This document shows, one piece after another, positions 59,440 to 64,000 of a DNA stretch of 64,000 bases. Origin of the DNA: Toxonevra muliebris (taxonomy: Eukaryota; Arthropoda; Insecta; Diptera; Pallopteridae). Location of the stretch: the NCBI GenBank assembly GCA_963691655.1, contig OY829326.1:101555340-101619339 (forward strand), read 5' to 3'. Positions within the stretch are counted from its first letter, which is position 1; each line of letters starts with the position of its first letter. Below the pieces are notes generated by a model that saw only the letters and a list, made by a program, of their open reading frames with translations, was not told the DNA's origin and made no database searches. Both the position numbers and the translations under genes were made by a program.

Positions 59440-59831
59440 TGTACATTAGACCGGGTCGGTCTCCATACTAAAAAACAAAGTTTGAAAAGTCCATCCCCTA
59501 TTTGAAAGCTTATGTGGAGAGTATCTCGAAACCCAAAAAAAAATTTTTTGGACCACCCTAAAAACAGCCAAAAATGAATTTTTTTGTCATATCTTTGGTA
59601 TTTTGATGTCTGATATTCATAAATGATACATTGTTGTAAACATCTTGACGAGTACAATATTGCCTTTTTAGATGTTATTCATCTCACAAAGTCATATTTC
59701 ACTAGTGAAGTCTGTTACTCAAAGTTCTACCACCCTAAATGCAATTTTATTTTTAACAAAATTAAAACCCTTGAAAAATCATTAAATTCTTGCCCAGGAA
59801 GTATTCAACTAAACCCATAAAACTAAAACAA
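59440..59831. other. gene-free stretch
   Basis: Starts with TTAGACCGGGTCGGTCTCC, which resembles the end of the 94-bp MITE at 36907, but no partner was found. Non-coding. Confidence 0.35.
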
Positions 59832-59839
59832 ACTATAGC

Positions 59840-60622
59840 TAGTATTGATTCGATACCCACATAGTATCGATACTTTTACTCATTACTTGTATTGAATAAA
59901 AGTATCGATGCTACCGAAAATATCGGAAAAAAGTATCGAATATGTACTTGTATCGAATACTCGTTTAAAGAGACAAATTACTCTTTATTTAAGTGGTTTT
60001 GAAGGAAAACATTCAGGTCAGAACGGTCCATTGTGATACAACACGGTTGAGCCTACAGTTTACACTACTCAACACGCGTTTTTCACCAATAAATCATGGT
60101 TTTGAGATATTTCCACTGGAAACACGTGAATCATATAGAAATGACGTTAATTTAATTTAGCAAATCGCTAGAAAATTTATAATAGAAGGAAAACTAATCA
60201 ACAGATTAAAACTTGTTAAAAATATTTTATAATGTTTATATGAAAAGGTTTCAATAAACATTATGTTCTACATGCATGGCCGGAAATATTTTCTAGAACT
60301 TCAATACTGTACTGCAATATTGTCATACATTGAAATATTGCAATATGGACTGAAATATTTTGAATAATTCAGCAGTAGCATTTTTAAATATATTATTGAT
60401 TGCTGTAAAATATTGTAAAATGATCCACAATTTTAAATATTGTGTAGCAATATTTCAGTTTTTTAAATAAATATTTCCCAAAAGTATCGAGTATCCGATA
60501 CTGACCCTTTTTTCCGATACCAAGTAAAATACTTATGTTATACCACCGAGTAAAAAAAGTACTTGAATCGAATGAAAAGTATCGAGTTTTTACTTGTATT
60601 TACTTGTATCGAATCATCACTA
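59840..60622. mobile_element. hAT MITE with perfect 8-bp target duplication
   Basis: Ends TAGTATTGATTCGATACC and, on the minus strand, TAGTGATGATTCGATACAAG; ACTATAGC flanks it on both sides (59832-59839 and 60623-60630). Many AGTATCGA/TCGATACT words lie near both ends, a likely subterminal binding array. The middle is rich in CAATATT/AATATTG words. 783 bp, non-coding. Confidence 0.9.
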
Positions 60623-60654
60623 ACTATAGCTACTTAAATTTTTGTTATTGCGCG

Positions 60655-61085
60655 AATGTATTTTAAGTGCGTCTTCTTCGCTTCCGAGCATATGGTTGCT
60701 GCATATAGCATCACCGAACTGGTTACGCTTGACGGCAGTTGCCGCCTCGTGGGCCACCGATATTCCGCATAATATATGAGAATGCTCCGTTTATTCTGCC
60801 TGGTTTATTACTGTGTTCCTTAAAAGTCATTCTAGGGTCTATAAGTACTCCTAGGTGCTTAATGTGCGGCAGCGAGGTGACCTAGTGATTTTCGACTGTG
60901 ATAGCTATTTTTTCTAGCTAGTTCCAGTTTTGCACCATTCAGCCATTTCCACACCCTCTCAATTGCGTCGTTGCTTGCCGCCTGCAAGGAGTCTAGGTGT
61001 TTGTCGACTGCTACCAATGCGATGTCATCAGCGTAGGCTGACAAGCGTCGTATCTTCGGGAAGATACAGTTTCAAGATGTTGACG
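60655..61085 (-). pseudogene. non-LTR retrotransposon reverse transcriptase fragment
   Basis: On the minus strand MSAYADDIALVAVDKHLDSL contains the YADD catalytic motif of reverse transcriptase, followed by AIERVWKWLNGAKLELARKN. After stops and frame changes, the thumb-side words NIGGPRGG and PSSVTSSVMLYAATICSEAK match the NVGGPR and S.LLYGAPIW region of R1/jockey-type elements. Only about 140 codons are present, both ends are missing, and there are several frame changes. Confidence 0.75.
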
Positions 61086-62546
61086 TACATTTTTTAATAG
61101 AATTAGAAGAAACCTGAGCAAATTTGCGTCCCTTTCCAGGTGTGTCAGGTTTAAATCTAAAACATCCTCTTTAAATAACTCAATTATAAAAGTTTATCCT
61201 AAATCAAAAGGAATCAAAAATCTCTAAATCGTGAATGTGTGAGTGTGCTATTTATCGCTAGATGGCGCTCCATGATTTTTAAGTTATGAAACAATACAAG
61301 GTTGCATTCTAGCATGATATAAATAAATTAATACTCAGTAGCAGCCATTAAAGGTTCTTGTTCTTGTCATTAAAACAAAACTTTTAATAATTTAAATTTT
61401 AAAATTAAAAGCAAACAAACCACAGAAGTTATTAAATGCAAAAGTTTTATTTGCAGACAAATAAAAATTATGAAACTAAAGTAGATACTAAATAGTATAG
61501 AACCCCCCACTTACTCATATATCTCTATGAGTTAATGCAATTTAATACCACTCCATTCAAGCCCCTGCTGCACACAATTCCCAGTCACGCAAAGCTTAAA
61601 ATAAATATTCAAATTGAAAAAAAAGTAGAGGTGTTATTGAACTTGTATGTAAATATGTACAGATATTTTAATAAATATACACACAGTAAAAATGGGAGCT
61701 GGAAAAAAAAAAAAACACATTTCTCAACGGCGCATATTTTCGACACGCTCTCTGTGGCTGTTGTTGTTATTGTTATCGTTATTTGTGCCAATGTTATTAT
61801 TGTTAATAATATTTCTTTTGTCATTTAAACTTTTTCTTTTAGATTTTTTATTTATTTATTTTTTTTTCTTTTTTTGCACATATCCAGTAATTTTTTAGCG
61901 CTCCTTTAACATTTATTGTGCCACAAACATTTTTTTTTTTTTATTCATATTAGTTGCAGAAACCAGAAAACAATACGCAAAAATAAAAGTAGCTACTTAG
62001 TACATACAATTATTATTTTAGCCTTGAACCTGAAAAGTAGAAGTTCAATAAATTTAATTCATTTTGATTAAGAATTTTTTCGCTTTTTTTTTTTTTTTTG
62101 CACATTTACACGTGTGCCTGCCGGTGTAGGTAAATTTTCATGTACTGTACGCTTATTAATCATATTTTTATATGATTCTATTTCATCATTGCATTGTTTT
62201 AGTAGTTATTTTTTGTTTAACAATTTTTTTTTTTTATATCTTTATGATCGCCAATTATACAATTTTGTTGTATCTATATTAGCTTATAAATTAACTGTTT
62301 CTAAGTGCAACTGTATTCAAATTCAAGTAAAAAATTTGTTATACCATAAACCTGTAAGTTTTAACTAAGCATAAAATTTCATAGCTTCAGTTAGTTGTTT
62401 GTAGAAACGTGTGGAAAGGAACTTGATTTATGCTCTTTGAAAAACCAAACTGCTCAAATATTGAGAATAACTTGATTTATGCTCTGGAAGTTTGAACTAA
62501 TCAAGTAAAGCAACTGGTGTTCAGTTTAATATTAACATGCTATATA
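61086..62546. other. gene-free AT-rich stretch
   Basis: T-rich runs and TTG/TTA repeats (61750-61830); nothing coding. Confidence 0.45.
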
Positions 62547-62548
62547 TA

Positions 62549-63578
62549 GGGGAATGTCGTCAGGGTTGGAGCATGTTTTGATTTTTGCTCATAATTTCCG
62601 TTGAATGCTGAATTTTTATTAATGTTGCATATCGTGGGAAAGATCTCACAAATTGCAATGTTTTTGCTGAACTTTAAAATATAATTGGATTAATAGGTCG
62701 GGGTCAGAACACTGGTGTCAGGGTCCGACCCTAAGGAATATGATTGAAAGTAACATGTAAATCAAAGAAAAAATAAAAATTACTCTTGAAAACCGAGAAA
62801 AGAGACTTGAAATCAAAATAAAAATCCCTCTGTATGAATTTTAAAGAAAATTTGTGTTTTATACACACGATATCGTCGTCGTTCAAGCAGAAATCACTAA
62901 GTCCAAATTAATTTTTTTAGTTGGATCCGTATTAGCTCTATAATTAGAATGACATAATAAATTAGATTTTTGATGATGCAGTTAAAACGAATACTTATGT
63001 ATGTATCAATCTGTTAACTTTTTAAGTTTTGCTAGAGCTCGTAGCGCACCATGCACTGCATAAACTAACTTTATCTCAGAAATTAAAAAAATGGACTTAG
63101 TTAATTCTGCCAGAACGAAAAACACGCAAGGGTGAAAAAAGTGTATTTCCAGAGTCAAAACGTATCATTACAACAAAATTGTCGGCGTTCCGACCATGAT
63201 TACAAGCTCTGCTCCGAGCCTGATTACAAGCACTGCTCCAACCCTGGCAATACACGTCATCCAGTGTCGTATCATTTACAGCATATTCGCGTGATACAAG
63301 CACCATGAAATGCTACATATTTCCACTTCTTAAACCTTATCGAACAATTTAAGTAAACTTACTTTGATGTTCGTATGTTATTTTTTAAATTAATTCACTT
63401 TTTCTGGCACTTTTAAAAACTTTTTTTACTCCTCTTTTAATACGGGGTCACATAACACTTATATACACTACATATTCTGACCTCGAAATGACATGAAATA
63501 TTTGCTTTCGACTCCAGTGAGGCACAACGTAGAAAACAACACTGTCCCGACAGCACCCCGACCATGACGACACTCCCC
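62549..63578. mobile_element. TA-flanked non-autonomous element, GGGGARTGTCGTCA ends
   Basis: Left GGGGAATGTCGTCAGGGTTG and right on the minus strand GGGGAGTGTCGTCATGGTCG; TA at 62547-62548 and 63579-63580. 1,030 bp with no transposase. It contains a short tandem pair TGATTACAAGCTCTGCTCC / TGATTACAAGCACTGCTCC at 63198-63240. Confidence 0.75.
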
Positions 63579-63580
63579 TA

Positions 63581-64000
63581 CTTTTAGTACATACATACCT
63601 ACCTACTTAATTCATATCCTCTATTCATTTAACACTTTCTATAATGTATGCTAAATATACTTAAATTTCAATTTGTACATTATGAACGTGAGTGAGTTCA
63701 ATGAATTTTGAAAAAATTCAATGTCAATTCTGCTATTCCGAAAAGTAATTCTAATGAATTTATTTGTATTGTTTTAGAAGTCTGATTTACGATGACAATG
63801 TATAAAATTTTTTTTTGGAATTTCTAATTATATATGTACCTAAGTTTCGATGCCATTGTATTGTGTTCCTATGATACAAAAATTTTTCATTTGCAATTGC
63901 AAAAGTCAACCATGTGTTTCAATTCCATATATTCCTATGTTAAATAAGTTTTAATTAAAATTAGATTCTTTTTGCAATTCAATTGTTATTTAATTTCCTC
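63581..64000. other. gene-free AT-rich end of window
   Basis: Non-coding; nothing recognised. Confidence 0.4.

Overview
This is a eukaryotic, AT-rich, intron- or intergene-like window, most likely from a brachyceran fly. Reasons are the overall base composition, fly-type microsatellites ((CA)n, (TTG)n, (CAG)n, (CT)n), the mix of mariner, DD37E, hAT and piggyBac-like elements, and a tRNA-SINE tail carrying GGCGTTAAACTGTAG, which I associate from memory with tephritid fruit flies. I found no host protein-coding exon that I can defend. Every convincing coding stretch is transposon-derived and broken, although one transposase is a single homopolymer indel away from open.

Layout. Positions 1 to about 25 kb are sparse in recognisable transposons: a few MITEs (1.0, 4.2, 11.7, 13.3 and 20.2 kb), a possible 5' untranslated exon near 2.5 kb with a GTGAGT donor, a cluster of PHO-like and GAGA-like motifs at 18.2-18.6 kb, and a diverged tandem repeat at 23.2-23.8 kb. 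This part looks like the 5' region and large introns of a host gene. From 25 to 63.6 kb the window is a transposon patchwork.

Main elements in the second part: five DD37E (ITmD37E-like) Tc1/mariner elements at 25.4, 38.0, 40.4, 42.6 and 50.9 kb; three mariner groups with DD34D spacing (27.6 kb; 33.4-35.6 kb; 33.5 kb and 53.9 kb); four hAT-type elements, three with perfect 8-bp target duplications (48.9, 53.7 and 59.8 kb); several piggyBac-like MITEs at TTAA sites (26.8, 39.6, 39.7, 47.9, 48.35 and 55.7 kb); remnants of RNase H-bearing non-LTR retrotransposons (16.5, 31.0, 57.0 and 60.7 kb); and two adjacent tRNA-derived SINE units (55.95-56.4 kb).

The most unusual structure is the nesting. 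Two TTAA MITE families are inserted into each other in opposite order at two loci. A mariner lies inside another mariner, which lies inside a hAT-like element. A mariner lies inside a hAT. A SINE pair lies inside a TTAA MITE. Shared disabling mutations in sister copies (the same 4-bp frameshift in two DD37E copies, the same catalytic Asp to Gly change in two mariner copies) suggest that already dead elements were copied, either mobilised in trans or carried by segmental duplication.
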